NCBI GenBank assembly: GCA_902494565.1
Contig: CABUTN010000010.1
Coordinates: 1-58,777, forward strand
Direction of reading: 5' to 3'
From: an uncultured Collinsella sp.
GTDB taxonomy: Bacteria; Actinomycetota; Coriobacteriia; Coriobacteriales; Coriobacteriaceae
DNA: 58,777 nt
In this document: piece after piece, positions 26,362 through 34,823 of the stretch
Position numbering within the stretch: position 1 is the first letter of the stretch
Layout of the letters: every line of letters starts with the position of its first letter
Program-made: the position numbers and the translations under genes
The notes under the pieces: generated by a model
Seen by the model: only the letters and a program-made list of their open reading frames with translations
What the model was told of the DNA's origin: nothing
The model's database searches: none

Positions 26362-27735
26362 ATGGACATAACCATCTCCCTTATCACCACCCTCGTTTTG
26401 ACCCTCATCAACGGCTACTTCTCCATGTCCGAGATGGCGCTCACCACGGCTAAGCGCGCCGTGCTGGAGCACGAGGCCGAGGAGGGCGACAAGCGCGCCG
26501 AGCGCGCCATTAAGCTGGCCGCCGATTCCGACCAGCTGCTCGCCACCATCCAGGTCGCCATCACGCTCGTGGGCTTTGCCTCGTCTGCCGTCGCCTCGAC
26601 GAGCCTGTCCGACCCGCTTGCCACGTGGCTCACGAGCTTTGGCATCGCGCCGCTCTCTGCCATCGCGCGCGGCCTGGCGCCGGTCATCATCACCGTTGCG
26701 GTCGCCTTCCTCTCCATCGTGATTGGCGAGCTTGTGCCCAAGCGCATCGGTCTGGCCAACGCCGAGGGCGTGTCCAAGCAGGTCGTGGGACCGTTGTCGT
26801 TTTTCCAAAAGATCGCCCGTCCGCTCGTGTGGCTGACCGGCGCTTGCTCCGATGGTCTGGCCCGCATCCTGCGCATCAAGAGCGCCGACGACCGCCAGAA
26901 TGTCTCGGAGGAAGAGATTAAGTACATGGTCTCGGAGCAGGACGACCTGCTCGACGAGGAAAAGCGCATGATCCACGAGATCTTCGACCTGGGCGACACC
27001 GTTGCCCGCGAGGTCATGGTGCCGCGCGTGGACACTACCATGTGCGAGGACGACGAGACGGTCGCCGACGTGCTGTCCACCATGCGCCAGACCGGCTTTA
27101 GCCGCATCCCCGTCTATCACGAGGATCCCGACAACGTCGCCGGCATCGCGCACATCAAGGACCTGATCCAGCCTTCGCTCGACGGCAAGGGCGACCAGCC
27201 CATCGCCGACTTTTTGCGCGACGCCACCTTTGTGCCCGACACCAAGGACATCCTGCCGTTGCTGTCCGAGATGCAGACCTCGCACGACCAGATCGTAGTG
27301 GTCGTGGACGAGTACGGTGGCACGGCCGGCATCATCACCATCGAGGACATCGTCGAGGAGATCGTGGGCGAGATCGAGGACGAGTTCGACCCCGACAACA
27401 AGTACCTCACGCGCCTTTCGCGCCGCGAGTGGCTCGTCGATGGGCGTTTTTCGTGCGATGACGCGATTGAGCTTGGTTGGCCGCTCGAGGAAAGCGATGA
27501 TTATGAGACCATCGCCGGCTGGATTTTGGAGCTTTGCGACTCGGTACCCGACATCGGAGAGGTGTTTGAGGTCGCGGGGTACAAGTTTAAGGTGCAGTCG
27601 ATGCGTGGCCAGCGCATCTCGCTCATTCGCGTGATCGCTCCGGCCGAAACCGATAAGAAGGATTCCGAGCCCTCGGCAGATAAGCCGACGGTGTCGGGTG
27701 CGGGCTCTGCGGACCCGCACGACGGCGACGAGTAG
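26362..27735 (+). CDS. CNNM/CorC (HlyC/CorC) family transporter
   Basis: A 457-residue protein with a DUF21/CNNM membrane domain (about 1-190), a pair of CBS domains (about 210-330) and the C-terminal CorC_HlyC domain (about 345-430). The opening ISLITTLVLTLINGYFSMSE and the CBS/CorC segment VVVDEYGGTAGIITIEDIVEEIVGEI are partly visible family hallmarks. CNNM proteins are associated with magnesium or other divalent cation efflux, with the CBS pair sensing Mg-ATP. A ribosome binding site (GGAGG) lies farther upstream than usual. It is probably co-transcribed with the next gene, 24 bp downstream. Confidence 0.92.
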   Translation: MDITISLITTLVLTLINGYFSMSEMALTTAKRAVLEHEAEEGDKRAERAIKLAADSDQLLATIQVAITLVGFASSAVASTSLSDPLATWLTSFGIAPLSAIARGLAPVIITVAVAFLSIVIGELVPKRIGLANAEGVSKQVVGPLSFFQKIARPLVWLTGACSDGLARILRIKSADDRQNVSEEEIKYMVSEQDDLLDEEKRMIHEIFDLGDTVAREVMVPRVDTTMCEDDETVADVLSTMRQTGFSRIPVYHEDPDNVAGIAHIKDLIQPSLDGKGDQPIADFLRDATFVPDTKDILPLLSEMQTSHDQIVVVVDEYGGTAGIITIEDIVEEIVGEIEDEFDPDNKYLTRLSRREWLVDGRFSCDDAIELGWPLEESDDYETIAGWILELCDSVPDIGEVFEVAGYKFKVQSMRGQRISLIRVIAPAETDKKDSEPSADKPTVSGAGSADPHDGDE

Positions 27736-27759
27736 GGCAAGGAAGAGTAGGGGAGAGTT

Positions 27760-28605
27760 ATGGCAGGCCTGTTCAACATCCTTAAGGTCACCGTCAGCGA
27801 GGACAAGATCTGCGCGCATGTGCTGGTGAACCCCGGCATGCCGCTCATGACCTCGGAGGACATCGAAGCCACGGCGCGCGTGTACTACCTGGTGCCCGCG
27901 ATTGCCAAGCATCTGTGCCTGGGCGATTCCGGTCGCGAGTTCCAGGACTGCATGGGCCAGACCGAGCTTTGCCATCTGCTGGAGCACGTGACGGTCGAGC
28001 TCATGAACGAGACCGGGCTTGCCGGCAGCATTTCGTGCGGCCGCACTCGTGTGAGCGAGCACGATGAGCGTGTCTTTGAGGTCGAGCTTTCGTGTCCCGA
28101 CGACGCGCTGGCCATCGGCGCGCTGTCTTCGGCGACCTTTATGATGGATTGGGCCTATCTGCATGCGGACCAGCCCGCTCCCGATGTGGACGGTACGGTC
28201 GCGGGCCTGCGCAACCTGGTGCTGGGCATGCGTGCCGAGGCCGAGGGCAAGGATCCGCACGAGGCCGTCGCCGCCGCGAACGCCGAGGACGAGGCCGGGG
28301 ACGCGACCGAGGGCGAGGCGCCTGCCGAGGCTGCCGTCGATCCTGTCGACGAGGCGCCTGCCGAGGCGGCTTCCGAGCCCGAGTCCGCGGAGCCCCAGGG
28401 CGTCCCGAACTTTGACGACGAGCCGCAGGAGGCAATCGATACCGAGGGCGCGACCGCTGAGAGCCACGAGGCCCCCGCTGCCGTCTACGGTGGCGCGGCG
28501 ACGGCTCCGGTTGCCCCCGCGCACGAGGGAACGCTGCCGCTCGTTGACGGCGCCGGCGAAGACCCGGCCGCCACGGTGGCCATGCCGGCCGTGCCGCAGG
28601 AGTAG
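27760..28605 (+). CDS. Stand-alone protein resembling the cyanophycin synthetase N-terminal domain
   Basis: A 281-residue soluble protein. Residues 68-97 contain the string ELCHLLEHVTVEL, with His72, Glu75, His76 and Glu80, followed by CGRTR at 93-97. Together with the following segment (VFEVELSCPDDALAIGAL) this resembles the N-terminal domain of cyanophycin synthetase CphA, where an HxxEH element and FGRTR-like segment occur. From about residue 165 the protein is an acidic Ala/Glu/Asp/Pro-rich tail with no recognisable domain. No ATP-grasp or Mur-ligase domain and no cyanophycinase occur in the window, so a cyanophycin role is not shown. It shares an operon with the CorC gene. The similarity is from memory of the family and needs a profile search. 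Confidence 0.6.
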   Translation: MAGLFNILKVTVSEDKICAHVLVNPGMPLMTSEDIEATARVYYLVPAIAKHLCLGDSGREFQDCMGQTELCHLLEHVTVELMNETGLAGSISCGRTRVSEHDERVFEVELSCPDDALAIGALSSATFMMDWAYLHADQPAPDVDGTVAGLRNLVLGMRAEAEGKDPHEAVAAANAEDEAGDATEGEAPAEAAVDPVDEAPAEAASEPESAEPQGVPNFDDEPQEAIDTEGATAESHEAPAAVYGGAATAPVAPAHEGTLPLVDGAGEDPAATVAMPAVPQE

Positions 28606-28684
28606 GCTCACTCGCTTATCACCATCATGTACCTGCGCCTTTACCGTACGCAGATGAGCAAGACGGCAAGCGCTGTGCTGCGGG

Positions 28685-28690
28685 TATAAT
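28685..28690 (+). promoter_or_regulatory. -10 box of the YtxH operon
   Basis: A perfect TATAAT lies 51 bases before the YtxH start. The region 17 bases upstream of it is a poor match to TTGACA, so only the -10 element is supported. Confidence 0.55.
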
Positions 28691-28741
28691 GGACAGCATT
28701 CAAACGGTGGGCGCCGAGGTGCCCGCAGGAGAGGAATGAAC

Positions 28742-29131
28742 ATGGGTAAGACTTTCAACTTTATCTCGGGTGCGCTCTTTGGTGCTGCCGCCGGCGCCAT
28801 CATCGGCGTCGCCCTGGCTCCGCGCTCGGGCGCCGAGACCCGCGCCATGGCTGCCGATATCGCCAACGACGCCTGGGATAACATGCGCGACACCTACGAG
28901 CACGGTGCCGAGGGGGCCCGTGCCGCGGTCAACGATTTTGGCCCGATGGTCGACGCCAAGACCGATGACCTGCGTGCCAAGGTTGACCTTGCCCGCGAGC
29001 GCATGGACCAGCTGCGGGAGCAGCTCAACGACGCCATCTCGGGCGGCAACGTGACGCCCGCCGCCGATGTCGTGGTCGAAAACGCCGTTGAGGCCGACAC
29101 CGAGGCCGCGGAGCCTTCGACCGAGGCATAA
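28742..29131 (+). CDS. YtxH domain protein
   Basis: A 129-residue protein. The N-terminal segment (about 5-28) is a glycine-rich hydrophobic stretch, GALFGAAAGAIIGVALAP, followed by RSGAETR, the hallmark of YtxH proteins. The rest is a predicted helical region with an acidic tail. I chose the ATG at 28742 over the one at 28736 because GGAGAGG at 28728-28734 is then seven bases away. YtxH proteins are small, membrane-associated and often stress-linked; the function is unknown. Its TAA stop overlaps the next ATG by one base. Confidence 0.85.
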   Translation: MGKTFNFISGALFGAAAGAIIGVALAPRSGAETRAMAADIANDAWDNMRDTYEHGAEGARAAVNDFGPMVDAKTDDLRAKVDLARERMDQLREQLNDAISGGNVTPAADVVVENAVEADTEAAEPSTEA

Positions 29132-29886
29132 TGCGCGCCGGGGATTTTGTCGGCGCCAAGATCTATCGCAAGCCTACCGAGGACAAGCGCACCAAAAAAG
29201 ACGGCACGCCGCGCAGCCCTAAAAAGCTCGGCAAGATTCACTTTCCGGTCTTTACCCCGGGCGGTACGCGCGTGGTGGGCTTTATGGTTCGCCAGTCCGA
29301 TATCGCGGGTATGATCGAGCGCCCTGACCGATTTGTGGCGCTCGATGCCATTGGCGTCTACGAGGGCGCCATCGCAGTTGACGACGTCAAGGGCACCTAC
29401 GATGCCGCTGCGGCCAAGCGCCTCGACATCAACCTGGACGATTGCATTATCTGGGTTGGCATGGACGTGCGCACGGAGTCGGGCGATGTCGTGGGCTATT
29501 GCTCGGATGTGGAGTTCAAGCCGCGTTCGGGTGTCGTGCAGACGTTCTACGTGACCGCTGGTGCTGCTTCGAGTGTGCTGGTGGGCGACACGCAGATGCC
29601 GCCGACGATGCTGCGCGGCTATGCGGACGGCGCGATGATCGTTTCGGACGAGGTCAAGTCGCTCGGGTATTCGGGCGGTGCCGCTGCAAAGGCTGCCGAG
29701 GCAAGCGTCGCGGTGGGCGATAAGGTCAAGAAGGGCGCCAAGGTGCTCGATGACAAGGGTTCGGTCGCCGTGGACAAGGGCAGCCGCGCGCTGGGCAAGC
29801 AGCTCGGCAAGACGCGCGGTATGTTCAAGGCCTTTAAGGACGAATATCAAAAGGCGAGCGGGGGCTCGTCGAAAGCTAGCAAATAG
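29131..29886 (+). CDS. PRC-barrel domain protein
   Basis: A 251-residue soluble protein translationally coupled to the YtxH gene. Two PRC-barrel-like beta segments can be followed, one at about 1-80 (GTRVVGFMVRQSDIAGMI...) and one at about 95-150 (VGMDVRTESGDVVGYCSDVEF). Residues about 180-251 are Lys/Ala-rich and helical. PRC-barrels are assembly modules found in ribosome maturation factors and photosynthetic and membrane-linked proteins. The magnesium-type protein at 31686 also begins with PRC-barrel-like repeats, so this locus has two of them. Confidence 0.7.
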   Translation: MRAGDFVGAKIYRKPTEDKRTKKDGTPRSPKKLGKIHFPVFTPGGTRVVGFMVRQSDIAGMIERPDRFVALDAIGVYEGAIAVDDVKGTYDAAAAKRLDINLDDCIIWVGMDVRTESGDVVGYCSDVEFKPRSGVVQTFYVTAGAASSVLVGDTQMPPTMLRGYADGAMIVSDEVKSLGYSGGAAAKAAEASVAVGDKVKKGAKVLDDKGSVAVDKGSRALGKQLGKTRGMFKAFKDEYQKASGGSSKASK

Positions 29887-29958
29887 CGACGTACCAAATG
29901 ACGGGAGACAAGCCGGAGACCTGTTGCTCCGGCTTGCTGCGTTTATGGGGGAGGGCAC

Positions 29959-31365
29959 ATGCGTCAAAACGGATCTAACTTAAACAGGCGCTCGGGTGCG
30001 CGTCCGACGGCGCGCCGCGACCTGGGGCAGCTGCCCAGCGGTCAGCGCAAGCGTCACCGTAAGCCCGGCGCGATGTATCTCAACCATAGCCGCGGCTTTA
30101 GCGACCGCAGCGCTCGCATCGGCAACAGCCGCACGCCCCGTCGTTCGTCTCGCCTGCCCTATGCGCTTATTGCCGTGGGTTGTGCGCTCGTGTTGTTTAT
30201 CGCTGCCGTCGTGGGCTACGTCAACCGCAGCGTGGATGTCATCCTCAATGGCCAGGAGACTGCGGTGCGCGTCGGCTCTACGCTGCAAAATCTCATCGAC
30301 GACCAGGAGCTGGCCGATACCTACGATGCCGGGGACCTGCTGGCTGTTGACGACAGCGTGCTGACCCGCCATGGCGGCGAAAAGCTGTCGGTAAAGGTGG
30401 ACGGCAAGCGCATAAAACAGGGCAAGTGGAAAAGCCGCGAGCTTACGGGCGGCGAGAAGGTGACGGTCAAGGACGGCCGCGACACGTATGAGAAGCACGA
30501 GGTCCAGGCGACGGTTATCGAGCCCAAGCTCAAGGTCGAGGGCACGGGTGCCATCGAGTATGTCAAGACGTGGGGCATCCAGGGCCGCTCCGAGGTGTGG
30601 GTCGGCGAGCAGTCGGGCAAGACGCAGGACCGTGGCGAGGTCGTGCCCGCCACCGATTGCGTGGTCGAGTGCGCGAGCGTGGCGCCCAAGGGCAACGAAA
30701 AGTACGTGGCGCTGACGTTTGATGAGGGCCCGAGCGGAGCGACCAAGCAGATCTTGCAGGTGCTCAAGGAAAAGGGTGTCACCGCGACGTTCTTCCTGTC
30801 GGGCGATGCGGCCGAGGCCTCGCCTGCCACGGCCAAGGCGATTGTCGATGCCGGGTGCGAAGTCGGCTCCAACAGCTACCGCGACGAGTCGCTCAAGGGT
30901 CAGGACCGCGACGCGGTGCGCGAGCAGATTTCGAAGGGCACCGAGGCGATCAAGTCCGCGACCGGCGTGAAGACGATGCTTTTGCGCGCTCCCTACGCAG
31001 CCTTTGACGAGCAAAACTGGATTGATGCGATGGACCTGGCGTCTGCCGTGGTCTCGTGGAATATCGATTCGGGCGACTGGCTGCTCAACGGTGCCGACGA
31101 GCAGGTCTCGACGGTGCTCGATTCGGTGACGCCGGGCAACATTGTGCTGCTGACCGACAGTGATGAATGTGCCGAGCAGACGCTCGTGGCGCTGCCGCAG
31201 ATTATCGACGGGCTTATTGCCGACGGTTACAAAATCGTGACGTTGAGCGATCTGGTCAAGACGGACGCATCGCTGAGCAAAAAGCTCACCTCGCTGGCGA
31301 AGGTCACCATGCCCAAAAACGCCGTGTTCCCCCAGCTCGCCGAAGATGACGACACCACAGACTAG
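29959..31365 (+). CDS. Polysaccharide deacetylase-like protein lacking metal ligands (probable pseudoenzyme)
   Basis: A 468-residue membrane-anchored protein. After a basic cytoplasmic segment (1-70) and one membrane helix (about 71-92) comes a DUF348/ubiquitin-like region, then a NodB-type domain (about 245-445). Motif 1 is TFDEGP, with Asp255 kept but the metal-binding Asp replaced by Glu256. Motif 2, normally HxxxH, reads GSNSYRD, so both histidines are replaced, by Asn305 and Asp309. Motif 3 (RAPY, 343-346) and motif 4 (DSGDW, 370-374) are intact. Motif 5, normally LLHD, is LLTD with Thr399. The fold is therefore conserved while the metal site and catalytic histidine are lost. It probably binds cell-wall glycan or has another role. 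The start follows GGGGGAGG. Confidence 0.82.
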   Translation: MRQNGSNLNRRSGARPTARRDLGQLPSGQRKRHRKPGAMYLNHSRGFSDRSARIGNSRTPRRSSRLPYALIAVGCALVLFIAAVVGYVNRSVDVILNGQETAVRVGSTLQNLIDDQELADTYDAGDLLAVDDSVLTRHGGEKLSVKVDGKRIKQGKWKSRELTGGEKVTVKDGRDTYEKHEVQATVIEPKLKVEGTGAIEYVKTWGIQGRSEVWVGEQSGKTQDRGEVVPATDCVVECASVAPKGNEKYVALTFDEGPSGATKQILQVLKEKGVTATFFLSGDAAEASPATAKAIVDAGCEVGSNSYRDESLKGQDRDAVREQISKGTEAIKSATGVKTMLLRAPYAAFDEQNWIDAMDLASAVVSWNIDSGDWLLNGADEQVSTVLDSVTPGNIVLLTDSDECAEQTLVALPQIIDGLIADGYKIVTLSDLVKTDASLSKKLTSLAKVTMPKNAVFPQLAEDDDTTD

Positions 31366-31390
31366 TTATTTAAGAACGTCCCCAATGACT
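31361..31390. repeat. Dispersed GGGGACGTT hairpin repeat, copy 4
   Basis: ACTAGTTATTTAAGAACGTC begins at 31361 and the unit ends with CCCAATGACT at 31390. The TAG stop of the deacetylase-like gene (31363-31365) lies inside the repeat. Confidence 0.75.
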
Positions 31391-31468
31391 ATGTCACGGA
31401 TGCGTCGGCGTTTGGTATGCCTGCGATGTTTGGAGCATAAATTTGGCGCCACGGCGCGATGCTGATGC

Positions 31469-31474
31469 TATAGT
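31469..31474 (+). promoter_or_regulatory. Extended -10 promoter upstream of the magnesium-type operon
   Basis: TGCTATAGT, an extended -10 element, ends at 31474. Transcription would begin near 31481 and give a leader of about 205 bases before the GTG at 31686. The rest of 31391-31468 holds nothing I recognise. Confidence 0.5.
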
Positions 31475-31489
31475 TACTGCGGATAACAA

Positions 31490-31546
31490 GGGTCAAGAGA
31501 AAGGTTGCAGGTGAAATCCAAACCTCGACCATACAGTCGATGACCC
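31490..31546 (+). ncRNA. Candidate structured leader RNA (three-way junction)
   Basis: GGGTCA at 31490-31495 pairs with TGACCC at 31541-31546. Inside, GGTT at 31503-31506 pairs with AACC at 31521-31524, and TCGAC at 31525-31529 pairs with GTCGA at 31536-31540 around a six-base loop. The result is a compact three-way junction immediately after the predicted transcription start. The 140 bases that follow hold further GC-rich inverted segments around 31580-31605. It does not match the M-box consensus that I know. Position upstream of a magnesium-type operon makes a regulatory role plausible. Confidence 0.4.
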
Positions 31547-31685
31547 CATGCAGGTGCTTCTTGCGCATGCACGGGGTGTGAGCGCCGAGCGGCGTGCCGC
31601 CCGCGCATGCGTATACATATCTAAAAGTCCACGGACGGCGCGCCGGCATGGTCGCAGTCCGAAGGGATAATGATGGGGAGCACCA

Positions 31686-33530
31686 GTGAATTATCTGAGT
31701 GAGATGCTCAAACTGCCGGTTTTGGACGTCGATGGCGAAAAGCTCGGCGTTGTGAACGATTTTGGCATTGCTACCGGCGAAGTTTTTCCGCACGTGACGT
31801 CGCTCGCGTTCCGCGGACCCGGCAAGACGCCATTTATGATCAGCTGGCGCAAATGGGTCGACCGTATCGACGAGACGGGTGTACACCTTAAGTCGCCGGC
31901 CACCGAAATCCGTTTTTCGTACTTGCAGCCGACCGAACTCTTACTTGCTCGCGACGTGCTTAACAAGCAGATCGTCGACACGCAGGGCATGAAGGTCGTG
32001 CGCGTGAACGATATCAAGTTTTCCATGTCGGGCGAAAATCAGCTGCGCCTGCTGGGTGCCGAAGTTGGCGCCCGCGGTCTGCTGCGCGCGATCAGCCCCG
32101 CCCTTGAGCATGTTGTCGAGGGCTTTATGAAGCACCTGGGCAAACCGCTCGGCGAGGATATTATCGCCTGGTCCTATATGGACCTGCTCGATCGTTCGAC
32201 TAAAAACATCCAGCTGTCGGTGTCGCACAAGACGCTCGGCGAGCTGCACCCCGCCGACATTGCCGACATTATCGAACAGCTCGACCCGCGCCTGCGTGCG
32301 CAGGTGTTCGCGCAGCTCGATACCGCCCAGGCCGCCGAGGCCATCTCGGAGTTCGATGACGACGAGCTTATGACCGAGATGCTCGAAGGCTTGTCCGATA
32401 CGGACGCATCGTCGATGCTGGCCATGATGGACCCGGACGACGCCGCCGACCTGATCGACGAGCTCGATTACGAGAAGGCCGAGAAGCTGTTGCGCCTGAT
32501 GGGCGTTCAGGAAGAGAAGGCGATTCGTAACCTGCTGGGCTATGAGGACAACACCGCCGGCCGCATCATGACCTCGGAGTTTGTCTCCCTGCCCGCCACA
32601 GCGACGGTCGGTGACGCCATCGAGGCGATCCGCCAGCTTGATGAGGACTTCGAGAGCGTCTACTACGTCTATACCGAGGACCCGAGCGGCATGCTCACCG
32701 GCGTGCTTTCGCTGCGCACGCTGATCGTGGCCGACCGCGACGCCACGCTGGGCCAGCTGGCCTATCGCGACCTGGTTTATGTATCGCCCGACGATGACCA
32801 GGAAGACGTAACGGACGAGATGACCAAGTACGACCTGGTTGCCATTCCCGTTTGCGACGAGAACCGTCACATCTTGGGTATCGTGACCTTTGACGACGCC
32901 ATGGATGTTATCGCCGAGGAGCACCAGGAGGACCTGCAGATCGCAGGCGTTGGCTCGGGCGATAGCGCGTCCGACGATTCGACGAATGTGCTCAGCTGGT
33001 TTGTCCATCGCCAGTACTGGGTTGTCGTGTGGGGCATTGCCTCGTGCATCATGGCAACAGTGCTGGGGACGGCGCTGGGCTCCGCGCATCTGGTGGTGTT
33101 CCCCATGTGCGCCATGCCGCTCGTGTTGCTGGCTGCCTCGCGCATGGTGTCGTTCGTCAAGAATTACTTCTTGGAGTACGACGGCCATGACGATGAGCCC
33201 AAGCCTTATCTGGGATTTTTCTTCCAGAGCACGGGCATGGGCCTGATTCTGTCGCTCGTGACCTACCTGTGCGCCCAGCTGGTGCGCACCGCTGCGTTCC
33301 TCGACGCGCCCATGTTTGAGGAGCAGCTCTTTACCGGCTGCTTTAACATCGCGGCCATCGTCTGCCTGATTGGCAACATGAGCGCCGTGATTTACCTGAT
33401 GGTGCTGTTCTGGCGTGACGAGCACGACCTCAATACGTCGGGCACCGCCATGAACGTCATTGCCGTCATGATTTCATGCGTGGCGTACTGCATCGCCGCA
33501 GTGCTGCTCACCATGTCGGTCATGGGGTAG
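31686..33530 (+). CDS. PRC-barrel/MgtE-N/CBS membrane protein
   Basis: A 614-residue protein starting with GTG after GGGGAG. Two PRC-barrel-like segments occupy about 1-140, an MgtE-type N-terminal superhelical domain about 180-300 (HPADIADIIEQLDPRLRAQVF), a CBS pair about 310-435 and about five membrane helices from 437 to the end. In MgtE channels the membrane part carries a conserved glycine/asparagine signature that I do not find here, so this membrane domain is divergent and may not be a channel. The sensor half is the Mg-responsive half of MgtE. It lies 8 bp before an NRAMP-type gene, which suggests it regulates or partners that transporter. Confidence 0.85.
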   Translation: MNYLSEMLKLPVLDVDGEKLGVVNDFGIATGEVFPHVTSLAFRGPGKTPFMISWRKWVDRIDETGVHLKSPATEIRFSYLQPTELLLARDVLNKQIVDTQGMKVVRVNDIKFSMSGENQLRLLGAEVGARGLLRAISPALEHVVEGFMKHLGKPLGEDIIAWSYMDLLDRSTKNIQLSVSHKTLGELHPADIADIIEQLDPRLRAQVFAQLDTAQAAEAISEFDDDELMTEMLEGLSDTDASSMLAMMDPDDAADLIDELDYEKAEKLLRLMGVQEEKAIRNLLGYEDNTAGRIMTSEFVSLPATATVGDAIEAIRQLDEDFESVYYVYTEDPSGMLTGVLSLRTLIVADRDATLGQLAYRDLVYVSPDDDQEDVTDEMTKYDLVAIPVCDENRHILGIVTFDDAMDVIAEEHQEDLQIAGVGSGDSASDDSTNVLSWFVHRQYWVVVWGIASCIMATVLGTALGSAHLVVFPMCAMPLVLLAASRMVSFVKNYFLEYDGHDDEPKPYLGFFFQSTGMGLILSLVTYLCAQLVRTAAFLDAPMFEEQLFTGCFNIAAIVCLIGNMSAVIYLMVLFWRDEHDLNTSGTAMNVIAVMISCVAYCIAAVLLTMSVMG

Positions 33531-33538
33531 GTGGTCGC

Positions 33539-34801
33539 GTGCAAAACACGAAGCAAAAGGCGAGCACCAAGCAAAAGCTGACCATCGCGGCCATCTTTGG
33601 CGCCATGGGCCCTGGCCTTCTGGCGGCGCTTTCGGGCAATGACGCCGGCGGCATCGCCACGTATTCCAGCGCCGGTGCCAGCTATGGCTACAAGATGCTG
33701 TGGATGCTTCCCGTCATGACCGTGCTGCTTATCGTGACGCAGGAGACTGCGGCGCGTTGTGGCTGCGTCACAGGCAAGGGCTTGGCCTCGCTCATCCGCG
33801 AGCGCTTTGGCGTGCGCAGGAGCGTGTTGGCCATGGCGGCGCTGCTGATCGCCAATACAGCCGTGACCATTTCGGAGTTTGCGGGTATCGCGAGCGGCCT
33901 TGCCCTCTTTGGCGTGCCGGCGAGCATCTCGGTGCCGCTGGTGGCACTGCTGGTTTGGATGCTTACCATGTCGGGCAGCTTCCAGCGCATCGAGAAGATT
34001 CTGCTGCTGGTGAGCTGCGTGTTTGTGACCTACATTGTCGCTGCATTTATGGCTGGTCCCAGCTGGGGCGAGGTGGCGGTCGACCTGGTTGTGCCCAACA
34101 TCCAAAATGACCCCAGCTACGTGTCGCTTGTGGTCGCAACGATTGGTACCACCATCGCGCCGTGGATGATTTTCTTGGCGCAGAACAACGTGGTCGATAA
34201 GAATGCGGGCGAGGACGATATCGTGCTGCAGCGCATCGACACCGTGAGCGGCTCGATTGCCGCCGATGTCATCGCTGGCTTTATTATCATCACGACCGGT
34301 ACGGTGTTGTTCCCTGCAGGCATTCAGATTAGCGACGCTGCCGATGCCGCCCGCGCATTGGAGCCTATCGCGGGCCAGTGGTCCACGGTGCTGTTTGCAT
34401 CGGGCCTGGTCGCGGCGAGCTTCTTGGCCGCCTGTGTGCTGCCAGGCGTTACGTCCAGCGCCATCTGTGAGGCATTTGGCTGGGAGCGCGGTGCCGATCG
34501 CAGCTGGGACGAGGCCCCGGTCTATCGCGGCATCATTACGGCCATCATTGGCATCTCTGCCGTGCTGGTGCTTATGCCCGGTGTTGACCTGTTCCAGATT
34601 ATGATGACCTCGCAGGTCATCAACGGCGTGCTGCTGCCCGTGGTTTTGGTGTTCCAAGTGGTTATCGCCGCCGATCGTCACATTATGGGCGCCAACCGCA
34701 ACGGACGCGTGTGGAACGTGCTCACGTGGGCGACTATCGGTGTGATTACGGTGCTGACGGTCGTCATGTTTGTTCTGCAGGCGATGGGCTACAGCGCGTA
34801 G
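33539..34801 (+). CDS. NRAMP-related transporter, NRMT (magnesium) type
   Basis: I place the start at the GTG at 33539, giving 420 residues with about 11 membrane helices. The first helix has GPGLLAALSGNDAGG, where the canonical NRAMP metal motif DPGN reads DAGG (35-38). In the sixth helix the canonical MPH reads APW (207-209), so the methionine that selects transition metals is replaced by alanine. This pattern of substitutions is the one I recall for NRAMP-related magnesium transporters such as that of Eggerthella lenta, also a member of Coriobacteriia. The upstream partner carries Mg-sensing-type MgtE-N and CBS domains, which agrees. I infer Mg2+ (or Mn2+) uptake rather than iron transport. 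A terminator follows at 34824. Confidence 0.85.
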   Translation: MQNTKQKASTKQKLTIAAIFGAMGPGLLAALSGNDAGGIATYSSAGASYGYKMLWMLPVMTVLLIVTQETAARCGCVTGKGLASLIRERFGVRRSVLAMAALLIANTAVTISEFAGIASGLALFGVPASISVPLVALLVWMLTMSGSFQRIEKILLLVSCVFVTYIVAAFMAGPSWGEVAVDLVVPNIQNDPSYVSLVVATIGTTIAPWMIFLAQNNVVDKNAGEDDIVLQRIDTVSGSIAADVIAGFIIITTGTVLFPAGIQISDAADAARALEPIAGQWSTVLFASGLVAASFLAACVLPGVTSSAICEAFGWERGADRSWDEAPVYRGIITAIIGISAVLVLMPGVDLFQIMMTSQVINGVLLPVVLVFQVVIAADRHIMGANRNGRVWNVLTWATIGVITVLTVVMFVLQAMGYSA

Positions 34802-34823
34802 CGTCTCTTTTGGGTTTCGAGCG

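Noticed and set aside
26302..28893. Antisense open frame of over 800 codons opposite CorC and following genes
   Set aside because: It runs across three well-supported plus-strand genes and their gaps, with no domain similarity.
31490..31546. M-box magnesium riboswitch
   Set aside because: GGGTCAA and AGAAA strings resemble part of the M-box, but the conserved 5' part (GUUAGGUGAGGCUCC) and the GCUGCUGCC element are missing.
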